This document shows positions 1 through 6,787 of a stretch of DNA of 7,598 bases, piece by piece (positions within the stretch are counted from its first letter, which is position 1; each line of letters starts with the position of its first letter). Below the pieces are notes generated by a model, which did not search any database, was not told the DNA's origin, and saw only the letters and a program-made list of their open reading frames with translations. A program made the position numbers and the translations under genes. The DNA is taken from the NCBI GenBank assembly GCA_003484545.1, contig DNCF01000325.1:1-7598 (forward strand). The letters run 5' to 3'. The DNA comes from Massilia sp. GTDB taxonomy: Bacteria; Pseudomonadota; Gammaproteobacteria; Burkholderiales; Burkholderiaceae_D.

Positions 1-798
1 GTTGTTCTCCAGGTGGTACAGGAAGGAGCCGCCGTAGGTGTCGCTCGGCAGCGGCCAGCCCGCGGTGTGGATCACCAGGCCCGGCTTGTGCTTCGCCGGG
101 TCGATCTCCCACAGCTCCTTGATGCCGATGCCGTAGGTCTGCGGATCCTTGCCCTTGTTAAGGTCATATTTGGCGATCAGCTGCTTGCCCAGGTGGCCGC
201 GCGAACCTTCGGCGAAGAAGGTGTACTTTGCGTGCAGCTCCATGCCGAGCTGGAAGTCCGGACCCGGCTCGCCGTCGCGCTTGACGCCCATGTTGCCGGT
301 GGCGACACCTTTCACGGAGCCGTCCTCGTTGTACAGCACTTCGGCCGCCGGGAAGCCGGGGAAGATCTCCACGCCCAGGCTTTCCGCCTGCTGGCCCAGC
401 CAGCGCACCACGTTCGCCAGCGAGACGATGTAGTTGCCGTGGTTGGTGAGGGACTTGGGCACCATGAACGAGGGCGTCGCATAGGACTTGGTCTCGGTCA
501 GGAACAGCACCTGGTCCTCGGTGACCGGGGTGTTCAGCGGCGCGCCGAGTTCCTTCCAGTTCGGGAACAGCTCGTTGATGGCGATCGGGTCCATGACCGC
601 GCCCGACAGGATGTGGGCGCCCAGTTCGCCGCCTTTTTCGAGCACGCAGACCGAGACGTCCTGGCCTTTTTCGCTGGCGAGCTGCTTCAATCGGATACTT
701 GCGGCCAGCCCCGCCGGGCCGCCGCCGACGATGACAACGTCGTATTCCATTGCTTCGCGCGGTCCGTATTGTTCGAGGATGTTGTTAGGCTCTGTCAT
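1..798 (-). CDS. Electron-transfer flavoprotein:ubiquinone oxidoreductase (ETF-QO), N-terminal half
   Basis: ETF-QO passes electrons from reduced electron-transfer flavoprotein, loaded by acyl-CoA dehydrogenases, to membrane ubiquinone. The first 266 residues are visible; the family is about 550 long, so the gene runs off the left edge. Residues 19-30 (YDVVIVGGGPAG) form the FAD-binding Rossmann motif, followed by HILSGAV near residue 56. The stretch HTAGWPLPSDTYGGSFLYH close to the edge is highly characteristic of the family. The Fe-S cysteines and the membrane-associated quinone region lie in the missing half. The ATG at 796-798 has a weak AGAAG just upstream and gives the usual short leader MTEPNNILEQYGPRE before the Rossmann strand; the next Met, residue 17, would remove it. 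The gene is divergent from the SDR gene. The identity is read from motifs I recognise, with no search. Confidence 0.93.
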   Translation of the reverse strand, partial: MTEPNNILEQYGPREAMEYDVVIVGGGPAGLAASIRLKQLASEKGQDVSVCVLEKGGELGAHILSGAVMDPIAINELFPNWKELGAPLNTPVTEDQVLFLTETKSYATPSFMVPKSLTNHGNYIVSLANVVRWLGQQAESLGVEIFPGFPAAEVLYNEDGSVKGVATGNMGVKRDGEPGPDFQLGMELHAKYTFFAEGSRGHLGKQLIAKYDLNKGKDPQTYGIGIKELWEIDPAKHKPGLVIHTAGWPLPSDTYGGSFLYHLENN

Positions 799-866
799 GG
801 TCTTCTAATGGTCTAAAAAAATTTAAGCACGAGTGTGCGGGTTTTTGGGGCCGTTTGCAACTTAGC

Positions 867-910
867 CAGCTATTTTAGGGCCAAAATTAGATGCGGCAAT
901 CTAATAGCTG
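867..910. repeat. Overlapping inverted repeats in the divergent ETF-QO/SDR control region
   Basis: Two perfect inverted repeats overlap here. ATTAGAT (886-892) and ATCTAAT (899-905) are separated by 6 bases. CAGCTATT (867-874) and AATAGCTG (903-910) are separated by 28 bases. Their centres differ (895.5 and 888.5), so they are two arrangements and not one nested palindrome. The shorter one is the size of a typical dimeric repressor operator and overlaps the candidate ETF-QO -35 element. No regulator gene in the window obviously owns it. Confidence 0.5.
872..899 (-). promoter_or_regulatory. Candidate sigma70 promoter for the ETF-QO gene
   Basis: Read on the minus strand, TTGCCG (894-899) and TAAAAT (872-877) are separated by 16 bases. 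They match the -35 and -10 consensus at 4/6 and 5/6. The predicted transcript would start near 865 and carry a leader of about 65 bases before the ATG at 798. The -35 and spacer are overlapped by the inverted repeat at 886-905. This rests on consensus only. Confidence 0.35.
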
Positions 911-1000
911 ATTCTGTGACATCATTATGCCCAAGAGCGCCCGGCACGAGCGCCAGCTCAGCCGTAGAAACGCACACACCAGCACAGCCAACACCAGCAC

Positions 1001-1005
1001 AGGAG
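1001..1005 (+). promoter_or_regulatory. Ribosome binding site deciding the GTG start of the SDR gene
   Basis: AGGAG lies 5 bases before GTG 1011. It favours this start over the upstream in-frame ATG at 927, which has no comparable site and would add 28 residues rich in Ser, Thr, Ala, Asn and Arg that SDR proteins do not carry. Confidence 0.75.
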
Positions 1006-1010
1006 CCAAC

Positions 1011-1787
1011 GTGGGCATCGAAGTCAATTACGAAGGGAAGATTGCCATGGTCACCGGCGCCTCGAGCGGGCTCGGTGCACGCTTCGCGAAAGCGCTGGCC
1101 GGTGCCGGCGCCCAGGTCGTGCTGGCCTCGCGCCGCATCGAGCGCCTGAAGGAGCTGCGCGCCGAGATCGAGGCCGACGGCGGCGCCGCCCACGTGGTCG
1201 CGCTCGACGTCACTGATCTCGCCAGCATCAAGTCGGCGATCGCCCACGCCGAGACCGAGGCCGGCCCGATCGACATCCTGGTCAACAACTCGGGTGTGCA
1301 GAGCACCCAGCGCCTGCTCGACGTCACCGAGGACGACTACCAGTACATCATGGACACCAACCTGCGCGGCGCCTTCTTCGTCGCCCAGCAGGCCGCGAAG
1401 CGCATGATCCAGCGCGCCAAGGGCGACCCGCGCAAGCAGCACCGCATCGTCAACATCGCCTCGGTCGCGGGCCTGCGCGTGCTGCCGCAGATCGGCGTCT
1501 ACTGCATGAGCAAGGCCGCCGTGGTACAGATGACCAAGGCGATGGCGGTGGAGTGGGGCAAGTACGGCATCAACGTCAACGCCATCTGTCCCGGCTACAT
1601 CTCGACCGAGATGAACGAGGAATATTTCGAGACCGAACAGGGCCGTAAGCTGATCGAACTGCTGCCGCGCAAGCGCCCCGGCAAGCCGGAAGACCTCGAT
1701 GGCCTCCTGCTCCTGCTCGCGGCGGACGAGGCCCACTTCATCAACGGCGCCATCATCACCGCCGACGACGGCATGACGGCGCAATAG
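1011..1787 (+). CDS. SDR family NAD(P)-dependent oxidoreductase
   Basis: A classical short-chain dehydrogenase/reductase of 258 residues, the usual size, and probably a soluble cytoplasmic tetramer. Visible motifs are the cofactor-binding TGASSGLG (15-22), the strand end ASRR (39-42) whose arginines favour NADP(H), DVTD (66-69), NNSG (92-95, a variant of the usual NNAG), a structural Asn in DTNLRG (117), catalytic Ser151, Tyr164 and Lys168 (YCMSK), and PGYISTEMN (194-202). The start is the GTG behind a good AGGAG. The substrate cannot be read from sequence. The position beside ETF-QO and an acyl-CoA thioesterase suggests a hydroxyacyl or ketoacyl substrate (3-hydroxyacyl-CoA dehydrogenase or acetoacetyl-CoA reductase type), but that is inference. 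The gene ends in its own terminator 37 bases downstream. Confidence 0.92.
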   Translation: MGIEVNYEGKIAMVTGASSGLGARFAKALAGAGAQVVLASRRIERLKELRAEIEADGGAAHVVALDVTDLASIKSAIAHAETEAGPIDILVNNSGVQSTQRLLDVTEDDYQYIMDTNLRGAFFVAQQAAKRMIQRAKGDPRKQHRIVNIASVAGLRVLPQIGVYCMSKAAVVQMTKAMAVEWGKYGINVNAICPGYISTEMNEEYFETEQGRKLIELLPRKRPGKPEDLDGLLLLLAADEAHFINGAIITADDGMTAQ

Positions 1788-1824
1788 TCCGTCATGGCTT
1801 GTAGAATGCGGGTTTTTGCAGGCG

Positions 1825-1847
1825 GCGCCGGCGACGGCGCTTTTTTT
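1825..1847 (+). terminator. Intrinsic terminator after the SDR gene
   Basis: A perfect 6-bp stem (GCGCCG 1825-1830, CGGCGC 1835-1840) closes a GCGA loop, a GNRA tetraloop, and is followed directly by seven T (1841-1847). This is a textbook Rho-independent terminator. It lies only 38 bases before the thioesterase start, so that gene needs read-through or a promoter overlapping this region. A TAGAAT at 1802-1807 resembles a -10 box but has no good -35. Confidence 0.85.
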
Positions 1848-1885
1848 ATTGTTTTCACGAAGTGGCAACACTCGTCAGCAGGATT

Positions 1886-2305
1886 ATGAGCAACAAGAAG
1901 TTGGTACACACGATGCGGATGCCGGTCCGCTGGGGCGACATGGACGCGATGGGCCATGTCAACAATACGGTTTATTTCCGCTATATCGAAACGGCGCGCA
2001 TCGCCTGGCTCGAACAGGTCGGCGCCTTGCCCGACCCGACCCGCACCGGGCCGGTGCTGATCAACGCCCAGTGCTCGTTCCTCAAGCAGCTGAAATATCC
2101 GGCCGAGATCGAGGTCACGTCCTGGGTCGGCCCGCCGGGGCGTTCGAGCTTCGAGGTCTCGCACCAGATCCGCCTGGTCGGCGCCGACGGCCAGGCCGGC
2201 GCGCTGCATGCGGAAGGCGCCGCGAAGATCGTCTGGGTCGATTTCGCGGCGGAGAAGTCGGTGCCGCTGCCGGACGAAATACGGGAACTGTTGCCGGCGG
2301 CCTGA
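1886..2305 (+). CDS. Acyl-CoA thioesterase, hotdog fold (4HBT/YbgC type)
   Basis: A 139-residue cytoplasmic thioesterase that hydrolyses an acyl-CoA to free acid and CoA. The signature region RWGDMDAMGHVNNTVYFRY (15-33) holds the catalytic-type Asp20 and the HVNN turn of the 4-hydroxybenzoyl-CoA thioesterase/YbgC/FadM group; the length is typical. The ATG at 1886 is preceded by AGGA (1880-1883), closer than ideal. An in-frame GTG at 1862 would add eight residues with no better site, and related proteins begin with a short polar leader like MSNKKLVHT. Chain-length preference cannot be told. The SDR gene upstream is on the same strand, but a strong terminator separates them, so co-transcription would be partial at most. 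The gene converges on the PAS-LuxR gene. Confidence 0.9.
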   Translation: MSNKKLVHTMRMPVRWGDMDAMGHVNNTVYFRYIETARIAWLEQVGALPDPTRTGPVLINAQCSFLKQLKYPAEIEVTSWVGPPGRSSFEVSHQIRLVGADGQAGALHAEGAAKIVWVDFAAEKSVPLPDEIRELLPAA

Positions 2306-2419
2306 GTGCCGATGTGATTCCTCGCCACAGGCGCGCCAGCCCCTGAGGTCTTCGGCATTGGAGCGCAGGGGTATGCACCATATCGACATTATTTGGCGTC
2401 TCACGGTGCTTTAGCATCA

Positions 2420-2447
2420 TGTCGCGCAGGTCGGCCCGTGCGCGACA
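2420..2447. terminator. Hairpin between convergent thioesterase and PAS-LuxR genes
   Basis: A perfect 9-bp stem (TGTCGCGCA 2420-2428, TGCGCGACA 2439-2447) has a 10-base loop. It sits in the 160-base gap between two convergent stop codons and could end transcription from either side. Neither flank has a T tract, so it is not a standard intrinsic terminator. The rest of 2306-2465 holds only weak pairings (for example CCCCTG 2340-2345 with CAGGGG 2366-2371) and no gene. Confidence 0.4.
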
Positions 2448-2465
2448 ACAGGACGGCGTGCGCCT

Positions 2466-3026
2466 TCAGCGCGCCACGCCCACCAGCTTGTGCACCAGCT
2501 CCGACGAGGTCGAGGCCGAGAACTTGCGCATCAGCTTGGCCCGGTGCATCTCCACCGTGCGCGGGCTGAGGTCGGTCTCGCGCGCGATCACCTTGCTCGT
2601 TTTCCCTTCCACCAGCAGTGCCGCGATCTCGCGCTCGCGCGGCGTCAGCTCGGCCGTCACGGGGCGCTTCTCGCTCACGTCCTCGAAGGTCCAGACGCCG
2701 GCGCCGAGCGGCTCGGCGGGGTTCAGCGCGCGTCCGGTCACGTGGCACCAGAACAGTTCGCCGCTGCCGCGGCGCATGATGCGCTCGTCCGAATAGCGGC
2801 CGCGCGCGTTCATGATCGGCACGATGCGGTCGCCGGTGCGCAGGAATTCGTCCATCGTCGGGTAGAGCACGGCGAAGGACTGGCCGTCGAGCTGGCCGCG
2901 CTCGTAGCCGAACATGCCGGCCAGCGCGGCGTTGCAGGACTGGATCACACGGTTCACCGAAATGCACATGCCTACCGGCGCATGCTGGAAAATCATTTCG
3001 TAATCGATGGCGTATGATGAATTCAT
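2466..3026 (-). CDS. PAS domain LuxR-family transcriptional regulator
   Basis: A one-component regulator of 186 residues. A PAS sensor domain occupies roughly residues 10-118 (IFQHAPVGMCIS, then NAALAGMFGYERGQLDGQ, ending FWCHVTGRALNP and VWTFEDVSE). A LuxR/GerE helix-turn-helix fills about 126-181, with LTPREREIAALLVEGKTSK followed by the recognition region LSPRTVEMHRAKLMRKF. There is no receiver domain or kinase, so the PAS domain probably binds the signal or a cofactor itself. ATG 3026 is chosen; an in-frame GTG at 3041 would add five residues, and neither has a clear Shine-Dalgarno. The gene is divergent from the CoA-transferase operon with about 140 bases between, the usual arrangement of a local regulator and its target. 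Control of that operon is inferred; the ligand is unknown. Confidence 0.88.
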   Translation of the reverse strand: MNSSYAIDYEMIFQHAPVGMCISVNRVIQSCNAALAGMFGYERGQLDGQSFAVLYPTMDEFLRTGDRIVPIMNARGRYSDERIMRRGSGELFWCHVTGRALNPAEPLGAGVWTFEDVSEKRPVTAELTPREREIAALLVEGKTSKVIARETDLSPRTVEMHRAKLMRKFSASTSSELVHKLVGVAR

Positions 3027-3063
3027 CTGATACGGGTCCACGAGGGACAGGGTTGATCCTGCC

Positions 3064-3101
3064 CGGTATTTCTACGGTATTGTGCTTTCGAGAAGCGTAT
3101 T
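3064..3101. repeat. Phased CGGTATT repeats between regulator and CoA-transferase operon
   Basis: CGGTATT occurs at 3064-3070 and 3075-3081, and a shortened CGTATT at 3096-3101. Start-to-start distances are 11 and 21 bases, about one and two helical turns, placing the copies on one face of the DNA. This suits binding sites for a regulator, possibly the adjacent PAS-LuxR protein. It is inference from three short sites. Confidence 0.35.
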
Positions 3102-3108
3102 CTATGCT
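3080..3108 (+). promoter_or_regulatory. Weak candidate promoter for the CoA-transferase operon
   Basis: TTGTGC (3080-3085) and TATGCT (3103-3108) are 17 bases apart, matching consensus at 3/6 and 4/6. Such a poor promoter would fit activator dependence, with the CGGTATT repeats overlapping the -35 and spacer. Low confidence. Confidence 0.2.
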
Positions 3109-3166
3109 GGATTCTCTACTCTGCAGTACATAAAGAGCTTTTGCTTAACCTATACAAGGGACGGGT

Positions 3167-3865
3167 ATGAACAAAGTGTATCCTGATGCGAGATCGGCGC
3201 TGGCCGGTATCGTCCAAGACGGCCAGACGATCGCCGTCGGCGGCTTCGGCCTGTGCGGCATTCCCGAGGCGCTGATCGAAGCGCTGCGCGATTCGGGCGT
3301 GAAGAACCTCACCGCGATTTCGAACAATGCGGGCGTCGACGGCTTCGGCCTCGGCCAGCTGCTCGAGACGCGCCAGATCAGGAAGATGATCGCTTCCTAC
3401 GTCGGCGAGAACAAGGAATTCGCACGCCAGTTCCTGGCCGGCGAACTCGAGCTCGAATTCACCCCGCAGGGCACGCTGGCCGAGAAGCTGCGCGCCGGCG
3501 GCGCCGGCATTCCGGCCTTCTTCACCAAGACCGGCTACGGCACCATCGTCGCGGAAGGCAAGGAGACCCGCGAGTTCGACGGCGAGCACTACGTCATGGA
3601 ACGCGCGCTCGTGCCCGACGTTTCCCTGGTCAAGGCCTGGAAGGCCGATAAGGCCGGCAACCTGGTGTTCCGCAAGACCGCGCGCAACTTCAATCCGAAC
3701 GTGGCGACCGCAGGCAAGGTCTGCATCGTGGAAGTCGAGGAACTGGTCGAGATCGGCGAGATCGATCCGGACCAGGTGCATACCCCGAGCATCTTCGTGC
3801 ACCGCATCGTCCACAACCCTTCGCCGGAAAAGCGCATCGAACAGCGCACCGTGCGCGCGAACTAA
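3167..3865 (+). CDS. 3-oxoacid CoA-transferase subunit A
   Basis: Subunit A of a family I CoA-transferase that moves CoA between succinyl-CoA and a 3-oxoacid such as acetoacetate (SCOT/ScoA, or AtoD type). It works in the cytoplasm with subunit B. The 232 residues match the family length. GGFGLCGIPEALI (25-37) is the CoA-transferase signature, SNNAGVDGFGLGQLL (52-66) follows, and EFTPQGTLAEKLRAGGAGIPAFFT (97-120) is the characteristic central motif. The ATG follows AAGGGA (3156-3161) with five bases spacing. Subunit B begins 13 bases after the stop, so the two are surely co-transcribed. In this setting it would activate acetoacetate or a similar ketoacid for thiolysis; the exact acyl acceptor cannot be read from sequence. 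Confidence 0.94.
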   Translation: MNKVYPDARSALAGIVQDGQTIAVGGFGLCGIPEALIEALRDSGVKNLTAISNNAGVDGFGLGQLLETRQIRKMIASYVGENKEFARQFLAGELELEFTPQGTLAEKLRAGGAGIPAFFTKTGYGTIVAEGKETREFDGEHYVMERALVPDVSLVKAWKADKAGNLVFRKTARNFNPNVATAGKVCIVEVEELVEIGEIDPDQVHTPSIFVHRIVHNPSPEKRIEQRTVRAN

Positions 3866-3878
3866 CCGGAGACAGAAC

Positions 3879-4529
<651 letters not shown>

Positions 4530-4546
4530 CGCGCCGCACGTGAACG

Positions 4547-4573
4547 AGGGACTGACGCGTTCAGTCCCTTTTT
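4547..4573 (+). terminator. Intrinsic terminator of the CoA-transferase operon
   Basis: A perfect 9-bp stem (AGGGACTGA 4547-4555, TCAGTCCCT 4561-4569) encloses a five-base loop and runs into five T (4569-4573). It lies 17 bases after the subunit B stop, so the downstream VOC-GNAT gene is a separate unit. Confidence 0.9.
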
Positions 4574-4620
4574 GTTGTTCGATCTCGTCCCGAATGGATG
4601 GGTTTGCCCGGCCTAAAGCA

Positions 4621-4649
4621 CGCCTGCGGCCGCCTTGGCTGCGCAGGCG
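4621..4649 (+). other. Stem-loop upstream of the VOC-GNAT gene
   Basis: CGCCTGCG (4621-4628) pairs perfectly with CGCAGGCG (4642-4649). Three further pairs (GCC 4629-4631, GGC 4637-4639) form after a two-base bulge. It ends 23 bases before the chosen ATG at 4673 and has no T tract. It could be a leader structure or chance pairing in GC-rich DNA. Confidence 0.3.
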
Positions 4650-4672
4650 CATGTTCTCCTGCCCGATACCGC

Positions 4673-5575
4673 ATGCTTCATCACCTTTCTTTTGGCGTTC
4701 TCGACCTGCAACGTGCGGGTCGTTTCTACGACGCCGTGCTGGCCCCGTTGGGCTATGTCCGTGTCTTCGAGGACGACACGGCGCTGGGCTATGGCTATCC
4801 AGGCGGAGACGACAAATTGTCGCTCAAACTGGTGCCGGATCCTGCCGCCCCCGGGGACGGTGTCCATCTTGCGTTTGCCGCCGGTTCGCATGCCCGGATC
4901 GACGCGTTTCACGCGGCCGCGCTGCGGCATGGCGGGCGCTGCAATGGCGCTCCCGGCCCGCGGCCGGACTACGGCGATCACTACTACGCCGCCTTCGTGG
5001 TCGACCCGGACGGCTATCGTCTGGAAGCGGTGCTGAACGCCCCGGTTCAGGCGGGTTCCGGTACTGGCGGCCCGGAAGCGTCCGAACCCGTTCCGCACGG
5101 CGTCGGGGCGGTGACGCTGGAACCGGTCACGCTCGACAATGCCGAGACGCTGATCGAAATGCGCTTGCCGCCCGAGCAGGACCGCTGGCTCGCCGACAAT
5201 GCCGCTTCGATTGCACAGGCCGGCTTTTATCCGAATTGGCGCACGCGCGCCATCTGCTGCGACGGCGAACCGGCCGGTTTCCTGCTGTATGACGTCGCCG
5301 CGAACGACGAGCCCGGCCACTACGGCATCTACCGCTTCATGGTCGCGCACGCAAGGCAAGGGCGCGGCATCGGCCGCCGTGCGATGGCCTTGCTGCTGGC
5401 CGAGCTGCGCGCGCAGCCGGACGCGAAGCGCATCACGGTGTGCTACAAGCCGGAAAACGCGGTGGCGCGCAGCCTGTATCGATCGTGCGGCTTCACCGAA
5501 GTGGGCGTCGACGCGACGGGCGAGATGATCGCCGAGATCCGGCCCGTGCAGGCGGCCGGCGACAGCGCCCCGTAG
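4673..5575 (+). CDS. VOC (glyoxalase-like) and GNAT acetyltransferase fusion protein
   Basis: A 300-residue two-domain protein, apparently cytoplasmic. Residues 1-122 form a VOC domain: MLHHLSFGVLDLQRAGRFYD starts the first module, and His4, His65 (VHLAFAA) and Glu118 (YRLEAV) are where metal ligands sit in this group. A Gly/Pro/Ala-rich linker (123-144) leads to a GNAT domain from about 145 to 290. Its acetyl-CoA loop is RQGRGIGRRAM (228-238), followed by NAVARSLYRSCGF (262-274). The reading frame is continuous across the linker. ATG 4673 is chosen because the VOC strand begins there; an in-frame ATG at 4598 would add 25 residues unlike the family and containing the stem-loop. No good ribosome binding site is seen for either. 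The substrate is unknown; detoxification or resistance is only a guess. Confidence 0.85.
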   Translation: MLHHLSFGVLDLQRAGRFYDAVLAPLGYVRVFEDDTALGYGYPGGDDKLSLKLVPDPAAPGDGVHLAFAAGSHARIDAFHAAALRHGGRCNGAPGPRPDYGDHYYAAFVVDPDGYRLEAVLNAPVQAGSGTGGPEASEPVPHGVGAVTLEPVTLDNAETLIEMRLPPEQDRWLADNAASIAQAGFYPNWRTRAICCDGEPAGFLLYDVAANDEPGHYGIYRFMVAHARQGRGIGRRAMALLLAELRAQPDAKRITVCYKPENAVARSLYRSCGFTEVGVDATGEMIAEIRPVQAAGDSAP

Positions 5576-5585
5576 TTCGGGCGCT
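5564..5585. terminator. Hairpin shared by convergent stop codons
   Basis: AGCGCCC (5564-5570) pairs with GGGCGCT (5579-5585) around an eight-base loop. The loop contains the VOC-GNAT stop codon (5573-5575), and the right arm touches the first base of the hydrolase stop on the other strand. No T tract follows on either strand, so termination is possible but unproven. Confidence 0.4.
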
Positions 5586-6592
5586 CAGGCGAGGGCGGCG
5601 GCCAGGATCTGTTCCATGTTCGGCCCGGCCGCTTCGCAATTGGCGAGGTGGATGATCGACACGCCCATCCGCGGCAGCCGCAGTATCAGCGTATTGAATC
5701 CCCACAGGCATCCGCCATGGAACACGACCTCCTGGCCATCCATGTGCGCGATCTCGAGCCCGAAACGATAATCGGGAAGCTGTCCATCGCGCAGCGGCGA
5801 AGGCGCCAGCATGGCATGCGTCAGGCTCGCATCCATGGTCCACTGGCGGTGCCATTCCCGTTCCCATTGCAGCAAGGCGCGTGTGCTGGCGTAGATGCCG
5901 CCGTCGCCGACCGTGTTGGCGTTTCCGAGATACTGCTTGTACCCATAGGGCCGGGCCGCATCCGCCTCGTAGCTGAACACGCGGTTGTCGATCACGGCGA
6001 AGCGATCGTCGTCGAAGCGTATCCCATGCAGGCCCAGCGGTTCGAACAGCTTCTCCCTGGCGTAGCGGCTCAGCGGCGTGCCAGAAACGCGTTCGACCAG
6101 GGCGGCCAGCAGGATGTAGTTGCTGTTGCTGTAGCGGTGTTCCGTCGCGGTCGGACACGCGAGCGTATCCATGCAGGCGATCAGTGCGAGGATCGTCGCG
6201 TTATTGAAGTAGTCGGCTTCATGGCGGCCGAGCTGGCAGTGCAGGTACTGAAAATAATCGGGGATGCCGCTGGTGTGGTTGAGCAGGCTGCGCAAGGGGA
6301 AGGCCTGCTCGAACCGCGACAGCTCCGGAAGATAGGGACAGACATCGCTGTCGAGACCGAGCAGCCCGTCGCGCACCAGGGACAGGACGCAGGCCGCCGT
6401 GAACTGCTTCGATTCGGACGCCAGGTAGTAGGCGGAGTCGCCCGACAAGGGCAGCTTCAGCTCCAGCGAGGCCATGCCATGGTGAAGCTCGAAGATGGTC
6501 TCGTCCTTGCGCAGGACGGCTGCACTGAAGCCCGGCCCCTGCGGCGGCAGGCGCGACTGTAATTCGGTGTAGTAATCCGCCAATTTCTGCAT
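5585..6592 (-). CDS. Serine hydrolase of the beta-lactamase/DD-peptidase family (class C-like)
   Basis: A 335-residue member of the Beta-lactamase (PF00144-type) fold, which includes class C beta-lactamases, DD-peptidases and esterases. The nucleophile motif SxxK is S59-E-S-K62 within YYLASESKQF. The second motif YxN is Y154-S-N156 (HRYSNSNYILLAALVE). HGG at 292-294 stands where KTG is found in true beta-lactamases, a common variant in esterase/peptidase-like members. LLNHTSGIPDYF (103-114) is also typical. No signal peptide follows the ATG at 6592, so it may be cytoplasmic. The open frame continues to an ATG at 6769, but those 59 residues overlap the neighbouring gene's terminator and show no signal peptide. 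The ribosome binding site is poor (AAGG about 14 bases away). An antibiotic-resistance role should not be assumed. Confidence 0.88.
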   Translation of the reverse strand: MQKLADYYTELQSRLPPQGPGFSAAVLRKDETIFELHHGMASLELKLPLSGDSAYYLASESKQFTAACVLSLVRDGLLGLDSDVCPYLPELSRFEQAFPLRSLLNHTSGIPDYFQYLHCQLGRHEADYFNNATILALIACMDTLACPTATEHRYSNSNYILLAALVERVSGTPLSRYAREKLFEPLGLHGIRFDDDRFAVIDNRVFSYEADAARPYGYKQYLGNANTVGDGGIYASTRALLQWEREWHRQWTMDASLTHAMLAPSPLRDGQLPDYRFGLEIAHMDGQEVVFHGGCLWGFNTLILRLPRMGVSIIHLANCEAAGPNMEQILAAALA

Positions 6593-6730
6593 GGGCCGCT
6601 GCCGCCTTCGAGAAAGAAAAGCCGATTCTGCCACAGCCCACCGGAATCCGGCAGGCGCAGCCGCCCGAAACGCCTCCCCTTGATGCGCCTGTCCGCGGTG
6701 CGGCCGGCCATCTTCCTTCGCCGGGGGGCG

Positions 6731-6764
6731 AAAACCAGAAGGGCGCTGGATTCCAGCGCCCTTC
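6731..6764 (-). terminator. Intrinsic terminator of the M56/TonB gene
   Basis: A perfect 12-bp stem (6738-6749 with 6753-6764; arms GAAGGGCGCTGG and CCAGCGCCCTTC) has a three-base loop. On the minus strand it is followed by TGG and TTTT. It begins 23 bases after the M56/TonB stop. The 6593-6737 stretch beyond it must hold the hydrolase promoter; CAGAAT in minus-strand reading is a possible -10, with no convincing -35. Confidence 0.8.
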
Positions 6765-6787
6765 GTCATTCCGAGACCCCGCAGGGA

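Noticed and set aside
13..816. Long plus-strand open frame opposite the ETF-QO gene
   Set aside because: Its translation is low-complexity Arg/Ala/Val/His-rich and matches no family, while the opposite strand encodes clear ETF-QO motifs. High GC content creates such antisense frames.
927..1010. 28-residue N-terminal extension of the SDR protein from ATG 927
   Set aside because: No ribosome binding site, composition unlike SDR proteins, and a good AGGAG sits before GTG 1011.
870..1871. 333-residue minus-strand open frame opposite the SDR gene
   Set aside because: It runs through the divergent control region and the SDR terminator and has no recognisable domain; the SDR frame has all its motifs.
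1595..2404. Minus-strand open frame opposite the SDR end and thioesterase
   Set aside because: It crosses a strong terminator and two real genes and its product is an Arg-rich shadow.
2401..2967. Second minus-strand frame inside the PAS-LuxR gene
   Set aside because: It is a frame-shifted shadow of the regulator, very rich in Arg, and ends within the convergent hairpin.
5648..6562. 304-residue plus-strand frame opposite the serine hydrolase
   Set aside because: No domain is recognisable, and the minus strand carries SxxK, YxN and HGG motifs in order.
6593..6769. 59-residue N-terminal extension of the serine hydrolase
   Set aside because: It would translate through the M56/TonB terminator hairpin and gives Arg/Ala/Gly-rich sequence without a signal peptide.
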